From: Bretschneidera sinensis
Taxonomy: Eukaryota > Streptophyta > Magnoliopsida > Brassicales > Akaniaceae
Direction: 5' to 3'
DNA length: 64,000 bases
NCBI GenBank assembly: GCA_023935145.1
Contig: CM043699.1
Location: forward strand, 145,375,536-145,439,535
How positions within the stretch are numbered: the stretch's first letter is position 1; the number at the start of each line of letters is the position of its first letter. The translations under genes were made by a program, and so were the position numbers. The notes under the pieces were generated by a model that was given only the letters and a program-made list of their open reading frames with translations, ran no database searches and had not been told where the DNA came from. Positions 11,528-24,420 of this stretch are shown piece by piece.

Positions 11528-13015
11528 TTTATATATTAGTAATTAATAGTAATTGTTTAACATTTGATAATAGTATTAGATGAAAGATATAAGAAGCAAA
11601 AGACTGCATTAATTCGGTTGTAAATCAATAATCAATATTAAATAAACTTGAGCTTTAGTCTTTTTGTCTTTTCCATGAAATCGGTCCTGGTAATTACTTT
11701 CCTTTGATTTTTTTTAGGTATTATTCATTTTTCAATGCTTTTTTTTCAAGAAATAAAAATAAAAATCAATGACCAGTTCTTTAAAATAAGTAATTTATTG
11801 ATTGTGATTTGAACGTAACACATATGATAATTACGTTTCCATATTTTAAAAAAAATGTCTAAATAAGTTTAAATCTTTTATTTTTAATTATAAAAAAAAT
11901 ATTGTTTATTATTTTAAATTTCTTTGATCAAGACCTCACCATTTGAGCGGTTAACACACTTTACACCACAAGAAAACAAAACATTCAAAAATTAAAAATT
12001 AAAACGACATTTAAATCAGCATTTAACACACCACCAGTCTTTGTACTTTGATACCTTTTGGTGATGGTACTATTTAATCGCAACACCGTCAACGTCCCAC
12101 GTGTATCAATATCCAGTTCATAGATTAATATTTTTTTATTTAATAATTGAAATATAATTAAATTAATAAAAAAAATTTAATTTAATTTTTATTTTAATTT
12201 TGAAGATTCAAATCCTTTAATATTATGTTTGGATACATTTGGTTTTAAAATTTCATTTTAAGTAAATAATCGAGAGTTTTTTACTTAAATTTTATTTTAA
12301 GTAAAAAAAATTAAATTTTAGAAAATTTGAAAGAAAAAAAAAAGTTAAATGAAATTGAAAAATACAAAAAAAAAAAAGGATTATTGCGTAAGAACCCAAA
12401 ATATATATTAGCGAAAATAACATTTATAAGAATATGGATCCCACTATGATGAGCTTTGGTTTTGCAATAGGTGAGATGGTGACCTATGAATGAGATTTTC
12501 AGCTCTCGAATTCAATTTCTAAGTTTGCATGAGGTTTGTGACTAATCGAACAGCACGTACACATAAAAGTTTGGGTCTGTCATTTTCTATTAGCTTTTTT
12601 TCTTAATGATTAAATGGCTTAATTTATTGCAATCTGACTTTGTTGTTTTTATGGGCATTGACATTGATGCATGCAGCTCTAACTTTGTGATATGATGAAA
12701 CGAGTCAGTGTTTCAGTCGGTTGCCTCTTAGATTTTGACCATTGATAAAAACTAAGCCTCCGTAATTGGTTACTGATTGGCCTCTGTTCTTCTTCTTTAT
12801 TAAACTGTCCACATGTAGCGTGAGTCTTTTATTTATTAACACTTCACACTAGAAAACAGTTTATGCTTCCACGCTACTATGAAATTTGACTTTGTTGGTG
12901 TTCTTCTCTTCAAGTAATGGATGTAAGTTGGACATGTTCTTAAAATTAGTATATGGGCCTTCAAAGCTGGATTACCAACCCAAAACTCAGCCCATTATGA
13001 TACAAAAACTTGTAT
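11528..13015. other. AT-rich gene-free stretch
   Basis: Long A and T runs. No open frame with a recognisable domain is visible, and nothing here was assigned. Confidence 0.4.
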
Positions 13016-14199
13016 AGGGGTGGCAATACCCCGGCACGGCCCGAAACAAATTTGGCATGACCCACACTTTCATTGGCCGTACCGTACTTGGCACGGTACT
13101 ATTCTTCGTGCTGAGCTGGGCTTAGCTTTTGGGGCCCACGACACGGCATAGTACGACATAAAAAAATGCACGGTCTGAAACACAGCACGAGGCACGATCA
13201 TAACATCTAATAAATTCAAAATTACATACAATTATATGTCACCAGAATAATGAGTTAAAAAGAATTGGATGAGAATAAATTTGATATTTTAGGATAGTGA
13301 AAAAAATGAAAATTAATACCCTATTCTTAACATAATGGCATATGATCTACTAATTCATAAATAAAGTAAATTCATATAAAATCATACATTAATATAAATT
13401 AAATCAAATCTAAACAAATATTTAAACACAAAAAAGTCATTTGTGAATTTTTGATTTAAATATTGAAATTATAATTGATTGATTTTAATATAATAGCATT
13501 TGATACAATGAACTAAAACACTGAGAGGAAAACATATAAAATTCTTCTTTTTAATCCACCGAAAGAAATTTAGTTGCATAGTTTGATTAGGCAGTTCATC
13601 ATTTAATTTTTAAAGTTGCTTGTCTAGGAATTGGATACGTTTGCATTTTTTTATTTAAAGGTCAAAAAGGTTATAAAAATTACTTTTTTAATTATTAATA
13701 ATATTTTGTCTTTCTAATTTTTAAAATTTCAAAGTTGTTTTTTATATTTCACCCATTTGTAAATCATTTCATCTTCTTTATTTATTTTATATGTTGTTTT
13801 TGTAAGTTATTTATTTGAAAGATTTTTGAAAGTTGTAATTTTAAGTTATTTGTTTATGTTGTTGTTTTTATTCAATTTCTAAGTCATTTGTAATATTTAA
13901 CTTCATCAATAAAATGATTGTTTTTCTATACAATTATAAGTATTTAATTCAATATTTATATATTTTTTTTTACTATTTTCAACAAAAAAATTAAAAAAAT
14001 CAATATATACTTATGAGGTCCATAAGCCGTTACGACACGACTCAGTAACTGTGCAGGCCTTAGACCGTATCGGATCAAAGTTTTTAAAAGCACGACACAA
14101 TACCAAAAAGAGAAAAGCACTACACAACACAATATAAAGACACGATGAACCATCTCGTATGAGCAATGGGCTTACACGACACAGCCCAATATCACCCCT
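13016..14199. mobile_element. Non-autonomous hAT-like element
   Basis: The ends read aggggtggca on the left and, inverted, aggggtgata on the right, matching the CAGGGGTG-type termini of plant hAT elements. GC-rich subterminal regions with cacggc and cacgac repeats flank an AT-rich, non-coding centre. There is no transposase. The sequence gtat touches both ends, but an 8-bp duplication is not clean, so the class is inferred from the termini alone. Confidence 0.5.
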
Positions 14200-15071
14200 G
14201 TATAAACCTCTTATTGGATTCAACCACGTACGTGTGAAACAAGATCCATTAACATTTTAGAATCTCTTTTGCTTAAATTTTGGATTTTGTCCCTGTAGTT
14301 TTAAAACAATTCATATTCTTTCAAATATTGTAATTGGATACTTAAGCTTCACTGACGGACATTCCGTCATATACAAGACATAGATCCATGTCAGTTGCTT
14401 GTAGAGCAATAATTGGGAAAATAAATCGTCTATTTTTCTCTGTTCTATCTATCATTAACGTTAAGACTCAAAATCGATTTAACAGTCAAACAAAAACTCT
14501 TGTTCAACCGTTAAAAAACAGATTCTAAACTAGATTAAAGAGATGAGTCGATCCTAAAATGGAATCTTAGATTGAGTGTTTTAACTTGGATTGTTAGTAA
14601 AGTTTGGATACCAAATTAAAATAACAGAAAACTTTTAAAAATTATCCCAAAGTATATGGGCAAAAATCATATATTAGTAATTTCTTTTAATGGGAATTGC
14701 AAAAGAAGAGGATTAGATAGTGTTTGATTCCAAATAATTTAGAGCGGTGATATATGACCATCCAAGTTGTTTACCTGTTTTGTCCATCTAAACAAATGTA
14801 GATATTTAAGTAGTAATTATAAGAAGCTCGAGCGGTAACCGATAGATTCGAGCAAGGATAAAAACAATAACTTTGAAATCTCACGTGTTGTTGCGTTTTC
14901 TCATTGGATGGGTCCGTGAATTGACAAAGTGAATGGTTACCAAACTTTACTTTTAAATCTATGGTGACTTGATCCAAAAAAAAATCATCATAACTTTTTT
15001 AATGCATCAAAATTTGATCATAAGTTTTCCTTAAATATCTCGATAAGATCAATATTTTTGACGAAAATTTA
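14200..15071. other. Gene-free stretch, possible old foldback
   Basis: At 14285-14310 the sequence tttgtccctgtag is weakly mirrored near 14640-14665, suggesting an eroded foldback element. Nothing coding was seen. Confidence 0.3.
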
Positions 15072-15072
15072 T

Positions 15073-15329
15073 TACTCTCTCAATCCCATAAAAGATTTTC
15101 ATTTATTCTTAAAATGAATGTCCTAAAATGATTATTCATATTTTAAAAGTGAAACATAAAATACTTTTCCTTTCAAAAAATACACCTATAATAATCACAT
15201 GAAAGTATAATTTTAAATATTTTGTGAGCTCATGAACATCACATTAAAGATGTCTAAAGGTGCTTAAGTAAAAAAATTATCTTAATATTTGTGCATAATG
15301 ATTGATAAAAATCTTTATTATGAGACGAA
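15073..15329. mobile_element. Stowaway-like MITE
   Basis: The left end is ctctctcaatcccataaaag. The right end, inverted, is ctattcgtctcataataaag. Both resemble the CTCCCTCCGTCCCATAA ends of plant Stowaway MITEs (Tc1/mariner). The length of about 257 bp and AT-rich core fit. The expected TA duplication is clear only on the left. Confidence 0.6.
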
Positions 15330-16503
15330 TAGAGTTTGTTTATCAAGGGGTGATCTTTGAACTCTGGTTGCGCAATGTAGGCAGCTTCATCGGTAGTTCA
15401 ATTAAAAACTGGGTCTCTAAAGAGTAGTAAAACCTCATCACTTACCTCTAGTATCTACTAGTTATATTCCTATGCTATGCAAGACTTGTTCTCGGACTAA
15501 TTTTTAGTATATATCATAATATTTTTTAATATTTATTTATATTTTAAATTCGTTATTTATTTTATTTTTATATTTGATTAATGATACTTATAAATTTTGT
15601 AGCATATTTTTCTTTTAAAAAATAATATTTTTAACATTTTTTTAAATTTCTTAAATAGTAAGATTTTAAGGTTTTAATGTGTGAGCTTTTCTCATACATA
15701 ATGAAAGAGAAATATATAACTATGTTAAGCTAATAATAAAATATGATGAAAGCGGTTGAATTTCGTAGTTTTTCATATTCATTGCTATCAACTCATAAGA
15801 TTATTTACTTTGTTTCATTTGCTATCATTTAGATTTTGTTGAATCATCAATTTGTCTTTTTTTCTCCTATGCTACCATTATAATGCCATCGCCATCTCAA
15901 ATTTCATTATTTCATACCCACAAAATAAATTTAAAAATAATTAATACAAAAGATGTGCGATGCTAACATAACGACTTGATTTCTATTATTAATCACTCAT
16001 TTTTTCATCAAATGGTAACATGACAATTCTTTATTGGGTACTTGAGCAGAATAGGTTTCTTTTTATGTGTGCTAAAAATAAAGAAATTCATTGTAAAGAA
16101 ACAAAATGCTTTCAAAATTATCTTTAATAGTGTTGTAATTTGTGTATATAGGGTTAATTTGATCATTTTAAAAGAGGGAATATGAATTATATTTGAATTA
16201 AATGTGGGTTTTAATACATCTTGGGAATTGTTTAGTGGAAGTAGTTTGAAGTATTTTAGTACACCTCAACAATTCTCTTGGTTAACATTTGACCTTAAAT
16301 GTTTGCGGATGATTTAGGGTGAGATATTGTCTCATAAATGATATTATATATAATTTTATTAATCAAATTGTCTTCTTCTTTATGCTTCATGCAATAATGG
16401 CTGTAGTAAAATAATTGTACAACAATCTCCTGCCTTCTCTTAGTCTCTATGCATGTGTGTCTTTTTCTCTCCCTCACAACATCTTTTAAAGGTAATTAAC
16501 AAT
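15330..16503. other. AT-rich gene-free stretch
   Basis: No feature was recognised. Short reading frames here have no domain resemblance. Confidence 0.4.
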
Positions 16504-16855
16504 ATTATTCATCTATCAGTTCATTTTGAATGTTAAAAGTTAGCATTTTAGTTTTTTTAAAAAAAAAATTGTTTTTAGTTATTTTATACTAATATTTTTA
16601 AAGTACTTAAATATTTTATAATATTGATTAACCATAAAATTTTATTTTCATGTATTTAAATCCTCTCTCTCTCTCTCTCTCTCTTGAAGGTGACATCATT
16701 ATTCATCTAGTCTTTTAGCTTTTTTCAAAGAAAAAATTGTCTTTTAGTTATTTTATATTAATTATTTTTTGATTGGTTTATACGAATGTTTTGACATAAA
16801 TTATTTTATAATATTAATTGACCACAAAATATTATTTTCATGTATCCAAATAATT
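16504..16855. repeat. Diverged tandem duplication with a CT microsatellite
   Basis: A unit of about 195 bp starting attattcatcta is duplicated at 16504 and 16699. Both copies share ttattttatatt and tattttcatgtat blocks. A (CT)n run lies between them at about 16663-16684. Confidence 0.6.
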
Positions 16856-17455
16856 CAATATTATTCTATCTATTTAGAATAAGAAATTATGATATTTTGA
16901 GATTTTTTTATTTATAAACATATTTCTCTTTGATGATGATTTGGGTGTAGAAAATTTTAATTTAGAAAGGGAAAAATCAAATGGTGTAATATTTTGATAT
17001 CATCATTGTTGTTATTATTTATTTGTCTTCATTGTTTTTATTATTGGTACATTCTTTGAAAAAGTTTAAATTTCAAAGGTCAGAACGTGATGGTTCAAAT
17101 AAATCCATAGGAAAATTTATATAAGTTAGTTTTTTTTTTTTACGGTCTTACCCATCTTTTAATGGGCTTGAAGTTTTTAATAAGTTATTTTGGACCTTTA
17201 AACTTTGTTTCTTACTCAACTTTGAATAGATTTATATATATCCGAATATCGTGTTTAAATATGTGCATATGATATTTTAAGTTATTTGAATTTCATCAAC
17301 TTAACGTACATAAATTGTTTCCAAAATAAAGCATGTTCTCTTCCACAGATTTCAACATAAATTTTTATATGTATAAAAAGTAATGTAACACATGCAATGC
17401 ATATGTTGTAAGGCTACTAATAACATATATAGTAAACTGTTATTTTATATGATAT
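16856..17455. other. Gene-free AT-rich spacer
   Basis: Nothing was recognised between the tandem duplication and the CACTA terminus. Confidence 0.4.
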
Positions 17456-18202
17456 CACTACAAGAAAAATAGTTATCATTGAGAGAATTATATTGATGAT
17501 AGTCTGGTTGATGATACAACCGTTGATGATACTATATTATCTCCGACGAACAGAAATCCATCACGGAAAAATGTGTCACCAATGAATAATCCACAAGTGA
17601 TAATTTTAAAAAAAAAATTAAAAATTTGTCATTTTTAATATTAAAATAATATTATCACTAACAGAACCCAGTCCGTCGATAATACTATTTTTTTTAAAAA
17701 TACATGATAATTTTTTAGAAGAAATACCATTATTGCGACGGAATAAATCCACCAATAATAGTATTATCATTTTATATTATATATTTTAAAAGATATTGTT
17801 TGACCTATTTAAAACCTGTTCAAAATTTATTCACTCAAAACTATCAATAAACAGATCAAGTACTAATGATATTAATAAAACAATATTTAAAAAATACAAA
17901 TCTCTTTCAAAAACACAAATTTATGCTAAAAAAAACTAGTTTGATAAAAAATAATTCACATAAAAAATGTCATGGGTCTGCCAAGTCTGCGTCCTCCCGA
18001 TCGATATTGCTCTAGCCCACAGCATCTGAATCCCCCAAACACGTAGCAATCAAACTGCCTTGCCCCTCAAAAACCAAACTGCAGGATCCTACGGAACAAA
18101 AACAATAGCCATAAGATATATACTCATATAAAGGAATATGAAAATTAATTGCATTTAAAAGTTCTAAACTTGTACTATTGAATCCACACTTCATTAGCCT
18201 TG

Positions 18203-18865
18203 AAACCGTTAAGTGTTGATTTTTATTAGTCCAAAACTTATATATTTGCTAATCAATAATCTTAAATAGAATTTTTTTTTTATTCCCATGAGTCACGTTC
18301 GACCCCACAGACATGCTAACCTTGATTCCTTCACTATACATTTTTCTTTTTTACATTTTTTTCATTAAACCTCGAAGTGTTGAATTTTATTAGCCTAAAA
18401 CCCATATGTTTACTGACCAGAGATCCTAAATGGATTATGTTTAGCCTCACAAGTCACATTCGACCTCATAGACGTGTCGGTACCCCCCGGCTCATCCATT
18501 AGACAATACTTTTTTTGTTCTTAAAACCACTAAGTGTTAAACTTTATTAACCTAAAACCGAAAATTTTGCTAACCATTGATCCAAAATGGATTTTATTTA
18601 TTCTCCTAGCTCGTCCATTAGATAGGTTTTTCATATTTTTGCCTCTCGAACCGCTAAGTGTAGAACTTTATTAACCTAAAACCCACACATTTACTAACCG
18701 ATGATATAAAATGAATTATGTTTGTTCTCACGAGTCATGTTCGATCCCACGAGCATTTTGGTACCCATGGTTCGTCCATTAGACAAGTCCTTTATATTTT
18801 TGCTTCTAAACCCGATAAATATTTTTTGACCTAGAACCCACACTTATACTATTGAATTAGACACT
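18203..18865. repeat. Tandem array, about 4.4 units of 125-165 bp, in the CACTA remnant
   Basis: Units start near 18203, 18367, 18523, 18648 and 18807. Each begins aaccgctaagtg-like, then has ttattaacctaaaaccca, then actcatgagtca-like and cgtccattagaca. The third unit is shorter by a deletion of about 35 bp. The copies are well diverged, so the array is old. Confidence 0.75.
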
Positions 18866-18982
18866 AATTATTTCACATTTTCTTAATTAGAAAAACCAAT
18901 AGGAAGATAATTATTATATATAAAATAAAAATATATATCATTACATATGAAAAAATTAGACAAGCTTTTGAAATGGTTTACT

Positions 18983-19255
18983 TTAAGTGGGTGGTGCAAG
19001 TGGAACAATATCGACAGGTGATATCCCAAAGCGATGGCAAAAGTGTTGCATCATGTGGTTAAGTTGTTGCAACTGCTGCCTCTCGTGCTGCAGTTGTTGT
19101 TGTATCTGTTGCCTCTCTTGCTCCATCTATTGTTGCATCATCTGTCTCATACGGGCCTCTTCAAAACTGGACAGTCCTCGATAGTGTGAGGAGGTGGTAG
19201 AGGAGGACGAACTGCATCTTGCTGAGCTGCTAACAAAACTACGATCATCATACAT
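18983..19255 (-). pseudogene. Gln-rich C-terminal remnant of a CACTA-associated protein
   Basis: Minus-strand reading from the ATG at 19255 to the TAA at 18983 gives about 90 residues: a Ser-rich part, then EEARMRQMMQQ, one TAG, then a Gln-rich heptad-like stretch with QQLQHERQQLQQL, and finally a Pro-containing end. Such Gln-rich coiled C-termini are typical of the plant En/Spm-type transposase-associated proteins, and the position inside a CACTA end agrees. No catalytic part is present. Assignment rests on composition and context, not on a conserved motif. Confidence 0.5.
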
Positions 19256-20458
19256 CTCACCCCCACAGTAGAATCATTGTTACAATAGAATCAATTACAA
19301 TTCCCCTTATCCAAATAAGGGCAACATCAATTGCAATAATCCAATGTGAAAATTTTCATGGATAAATGTACCCTTCATTATTCATCGAGCAAACGGAGAT
19401 AAATGTCCCTTTTCAATGTTTCTTGAATCTTCTTTCCCTAAACCAATAATGTCACTTGTCTCCATGTGATTGAGCAGACAGGGCCCCTATTTTTCGGTTG
19501 AATAAGTAGCAGGCCCTCTGGGATGCAACGGCCACTTCTTGTTGGAATCCAGCGTCCCATAAAGTGATCTAATTAAAATCCCCAAAGTAATGTTTTGAAA
19601 GGGAACATTAGGAGCATAACCTTTTTGAAACAGGGCAAATTAGGGGCATTACTTCTAAGGCACAAGATAGAAGCAATGGGACTCCCTGTCCTCATTGTGG
19701 AGAGGTTATCTTGCTCGATTTGATTTTTATCATTTGTTTCTACAACCTCTTCACTTGATAAATATCACAAATCTTGATTTTTCCATATCAGAATGTTATA
19801 ATTCATTGGCTAAAAGAGTGCCTTAGGCTCCCATATTGTGACAACTCCAGTTGCCTACTACTTTTTAGCTTCATTTTTTTCTTACGATTGTCTGATCTTT
19901 ACAAAACAATCCCATGCATTCCAATATTGACAGAATGTCACAAGTAACAATCATATGATATTAAAGTGAACCAATTCTTTTAGCTAGACGATAGCCTCAC
20001 TAGCTTTTCTGTCCGATAAATACTTCATGTATAGTTGCTAATAACTTGCTCTGTATCATCCTAAAGTTAGCATTGTGCTCAAATTATTTAACATCTTAAT
20101 TATTTAAATATTTTTAAAATAAAAAAATTTGATAATTCACAAAATCTATTTATTTTATTTTTTAATCTCTGTAAACTTTTTATGATATCAAACCAATCAG
20201 TGATCGAAAAATACACTCTCAATACCGTTAGAATTAATTAGGTCGATGAGATTTACATTCCGACATTAGGTTCACTATTATTTTCCCAGCCAACTATCCT
20301 AGTGCGCCACACGTGTGAATTAAGAGGGCTCGACTTTAGATATGGCATATTCTGACAACTATTATTGGAAAATGACTAGTCCACCATGCCGAAAATCAGC
20401 CGCCTAGAGGATCTAGAAATTTTGGTGACCTAATGTCTACAAGAACTATCGCAATGAA
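19256..20458. other. Gene-free spacer
   Basis: No gene, RNA or repeat was recognised between the CACTA coding remnant and the Copia target duplication. Confidence 0.4.
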
Positions 20459-20463
20459 CCCCA

Positions 20464-20968
20464 TGTTGGATTTTTAATCCAACATTTGGCTTATATGTGA
20501 ATAATTATATGTTGTAGACTGTCATACAAGGTTAAGCCCATTTAAAGTGGTCTACTAAGGTTTAGGTAATTTGGGCTTTAATGTATCTAATAGGGTGTGG
20601 GCCTTTAATGTGTAGAGACTTAAGGGTAATTTATATTTTTATGATGGGCTAAAAATAGAAATTCCAAAAGATAACAAGGAAATTATCTATTAATAGTGGT
20701 TATGGTCCTCAGATCACACGTATTATTATTATTATTATTATTCTATTCTTTGATATCCCATCATCAGAGAGAGAGAGCAAGAGAAAACAATTGATTCTCT
20801 AAAAGAATGTGTTGATCTGGAAGATATACCACACGGCTCTAGAGAGTAATTGATTGTCATGGATTCAAGTACGCTTCCATATATTAATCTGTTCATTCTT
20901 GGTGAATTAACATGAATGCTTACTGGATTTTGAGAGATGTTTTACATCCAAAGATATATTTTCTAACA
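20464..20968 (+). repeat. 5' LTR of the Copia element
   Basis: 505 bp, beginning TGTTGGATTT and ending TTTTCTAACA. It contains a (TTA)n run near 20725-20750 and a (GA)n run near 20770. Both microsatellites differ in length from those in the 3' LTR. Confidence 0.95.
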
Positions 20969-20970
20969 AG

Positions 20971-20982
20971 TGGTATCAGAGC
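20971..20982 (+). other. Primer binding site, initiator tRNA-Met type
   Basis: TGGTATCAGAGC, two bases after the 5' LTR. This is the standard initiator-Met primer site of plant Copia elements. Confidence 0.93.
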
Positions 20983-21860
20983 CCGTTCATGATGAATCAT
21001 TGGGAATCGGAATTTCATTCGATTACATGATGATTTGTATGTGTTTTTGGATTTAATGATTCCAGGTATGATGTTGTTAAATTCGAGAACAATTATGGTT
21101 GTTCTTTGTATAATTTTTCTGAAATTTGATTGATTCAAAAGGTATTTAAGGTTCGTTTGAAAAAAGTCGTGATCAGTTAGGAATTAAAAAATGAGCAAAA
21201 CCCCTTTTGAATCGTCGAAAACGGAGTTCCGGAGGCCAAAATATGGCTAGGTCAAGTTTCAGGTCGCGCGACTCGGTTGGAGGTCAGGGACGACCAAAAT
21301 GTCGTGTTGTTTCTCTGGGTTGGGAAAACAACGTGTCGTTTTTTTGGGTTTGACTAAAATGACATGTAGTTTTAAGGTAAGGGCGTTGACTTCGGTTGAC
21401 TGGCGTTGACTTTGACCCAAAAAAAATTTTGGGCTCAATTTTGGTGCAATTTAATTTTAAATATTGATATGTTTATATATATTTTGGAATGAATTAATTG
21501 AAGCAACATGTCACCAAAGTGACCTATCTTGTGGAAATTAATTTGTTTTGGAATATAAACGGTTGTGTGCATGTAACCTATGTGAATATTGACCAGCCCA
21601 AAGGAAGGTTGATATTTAATAGAATTGCATTGGCACCTGTGGTAATAAACATGTGATGATTATTCGGTTTTTTCATGTGAACAATATATCGGCCCAAAGG
21701 AAGATTTATTGTTTGACATGTTTCTTATTATCAGTGTTTGATTACTACACCAAGATATCACTTACAAATTTATATTTTGTCCAAAAACGAAATATTAATG
21801 GCGTGCCCGGTATCTTGAGATGGGATTTACCTCTATTTAAATTTGATTGCTACTTTTGTT

Positions 21861-23162
21861 ATGAGTAAGCTTGTTTTGTTTGTTTGTTGTTCTCTGGATT
21901 TAACTACAACCACTCCTACTAATATTACTACCAACATCAACTCTATTCCTATGCTAAATGGCACAAATTTCAAGTCATGGCAAGAGAACCTTTTGATAAT
22001 TCTCGGAGTCATGGATCTCGACCTTGCGTTAAGGGCTGATTCTCCTGCACCTCTTACGGATAAGAGTACCTCTGATGAAAAGGGAGATATAGAAAGATGG
22101 GAGAAATCAAATTGCATGTGTATAATGATCATGAAGAAGGCCATTCTGGAAGCATTCAGAGGCACAATGTCTAAAAAGATTACTACGGCTAAGGAGTTCC
22201 TTGCAGACATTGAAAAGAGGTTTGTCAAGAATGAAAATGCTGAAATAGGTACGCTCTTGACAAGTCTAATTTCAATGAGATGCAAAGGCAGAGGCAATAT
22301 CAGGGAGTACATCATCGAGATGTCTCATCTTGCTTCAAGGTTGAAAGCACTTAAGCTAGAACTTTCTGAGGACTTGCTAGTGCATCTGGTTTTGATATCC
22401 CTTCCGACACAGTTTAGCCAGTTTAAGGTGAGCTACAATTGTTAGAAAGAGACTTGGTCTCTAAATGAGCTAATCTCACACTATGTTTAGGAAGAGGAAA
22501 GATTGAAGCAAGATAAGACAGAGAGTGCTCACCTGGCCTCAACCTCTAAGAACAAGGACAAGTTAAACAAAAGGAAGAAGGATAAGGAAGCTACAGATAT
22601 GCACCTCAAAAGAAACAACAAAGGAAAACTGGGTCAACCAGAAGGTACTGGTTATTTCTTCTGCGGTGTTGAAGGGCATATGAAGAAGCATTGCACCAAC
22701 TACCACGCATGGTGTACTAAGAAAGGTGTGCTTCTTAATTTGGTTTGTTATGAGGTTAATTTAACTTTGATACCTAGACACACGTGGTGGATAGATTCTG
22801 GTACAACAACTCACATTAGTGTGTCTATGCAGAGTTGCCTGAATTGCCGAAAGCCAAGTGATGGTGAAAGATACATCTATGTGGGCGATGGCAAGACGGT
22901 TCAAGTTGAGGCAATAGGAAAATTTATATTATTATTAAAGACTGAAATTTATTTGGATCTTAATAAGACATTTATTGTACCGTCTTTTAGACGAAATTTG
23001 ATTACTATTTCTACTTTGGACAAATCTGGTTATTCTTGTTCATTTGGGAATGGAAAATTTAGTTTGTTTCATGATTCAAAATTGGTTGGTTCCGGTTCTT
23101 TTTCAGGTTATGATAATCTTTATTTGATTGATATAATTGCTTCATTTAATGAATCCCTGTAA
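21861..23162 (+). pseudogene. Copia Gag and protease
   Basis: From the ATG at 21861 the product has a Gag domain of the UBN2/DUF4219 kind (LNGTNFKSWQENLL near the start, then a helix-rich region ending at the TAG at 22445). Two in-frame TAG codons, at 22443-22445 and near 22485, separate it from the continuation at 22503. This continuation holds a zinc knuckle, FFCGVEGHMKKHC, whose first Cys position is Tyr, so metal binding would be impaired. The protease starts with WWIDSGTTTHIS at about 22786; the catalytic Asp-Ser-Gly is kept. The frame ends in a stop at 23160-23162. Confidence 0.88.
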
Positions 23163-24420
23163 TTAAGTGCAAGAGGTATAAAGAGAAAATTAACCAATGA
23201 GAATTCGGCTGCGCTATGGCACAAGAGATTAGGTCATATCTCCAGACGGAGAATAGAGAGACTTGTGTCAGATAAAATTCTATACCCCTTAGATTTCGCA
23301 GATTTTGATGTTTGTGTTAACTGCATAAAAGGGAAATAAACCAATAAAAGGAGATTTGAAGCCAACAGGACTTTGGATGTCTTAGAACTTATACATACGG
23401 ACATTTGTGAGCCATTCCCTACGGTTGCTTGGAATGGTCAACAATATTTTATAATGTTCATAGATGATTATTCCAGATATGGCTACATATATCTTATTCA
23501 CTGGATATGTTCAAAAATTTTAAGGCTGAAGTTGAGAACCAACTCAGCAAAAGGATCAAAACCATCAGATCTAACCATGGTGGTAAGTACTATGGCAGAT
23601 ATGATGGTTCAAGTAAACAATGTCCAAGACCGTTTGCTAAATTCCTAGAGGAATGCGGTATTGTCCCACAGTACACTATGTCGGGTTCGCCTACTATGAA
23701 TGGTGTTACTGAAAGATGAAACAGGATGCTTAAAGACACTGTGAGGAATATGATTTGTCATTTTACTTGACCAGAATCACTCTAGGGAGAAGTGCTTAAG
23801 ACTGCAACATATATCTTTAACAGGGTTCCAACTAAAGTGACTACCAAAACCCCTTATGAATTTTGGACGGGCAAGAAGCCTAGTTTAAAGCACTTGCACA
23901 TTTGGGGATGTCCAGCTAAGGCAAGGCCTTATAGGCCCAATGAAAAGAAACTGGACTCAAGAACTGTGAGTTGTTATTTTATTGGATACTCTGAAAGATC
24001 CAGGGGTACAAGTTTTATAATCCCCCGACTAAGTAGATTTTCGAGTCGGGAAATGCCCTGTTCTTCGAGGATGACAAGTTTGCGGGAAGAAATACAGTTA
24101 GGGACTTTGTCTTTGAAGATAAATATGTTGAGATTCCCATAGGTGTTATTGGTATTGATCAAGATTCCATTCCTGACTTTGTTCAAGACACAACAGATCA
24201 AGACAATGTCGGAGAACCTCTCATTCAAGAAATTATTCCAGAAGAACAAACTCTACCACCTCAAGAGCCTATGCCATTAAGAAGATCCACTAGAGAAAGG
24301 AGAAGTGCAGTGCCAGATGACTGCATTATATTTCTTCAAGAACATGAGGTTGACATTGGAGTGATAGAAGATGATCTGATCAACTTCTGTCAAGCCATGG
24401 AAAGTTCTAACTCTTAAAAG
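23163..24420 (+). pseudogene. Copia integrase region
   Basis: The integrase would insert the element's DNA. The pre-integrase zinc-binding part reads LWHKRLGHIS and CVNCIKGK (about 23210-23335). The core starts with LIHTDICEPF, has FIDDYSRYGYIY, and after a frameshift near 23500 continues to the block ending SPTMNGVTER. Stops interrupt it at about 23336, 23716, 23769 and 23784. The C-terminal part includes HIWGCPAKARPY and a second frameshift near 24040. It is non-functional. Confidence 0.85.

Larger units (their letters stand above)
17456..19255 (-). mobile_element. CACTA (En/Spm) transposon remnant
   Basis: The left boundary is a textbook CACTA end, CACTACAAGAAAAA at 17456-17469. About 300 bp of subterminal DNA with gatgata-type motifs and cgacgg-like motifs follows. 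A tandem array and a Gln-rich coding remnant complete the part that can be recognised. No matching right end (inverted, ending tgtagtg) was found before the Copia element at 20464. The element is therefore truncated, or its other end is too eroded to see. Confidence 0.7.

Noticed and set aside
23974..24249. Minus-strand frame in the Copia element
   Set aside because: It overlaps the integrase remnant antisense and shows no domain.
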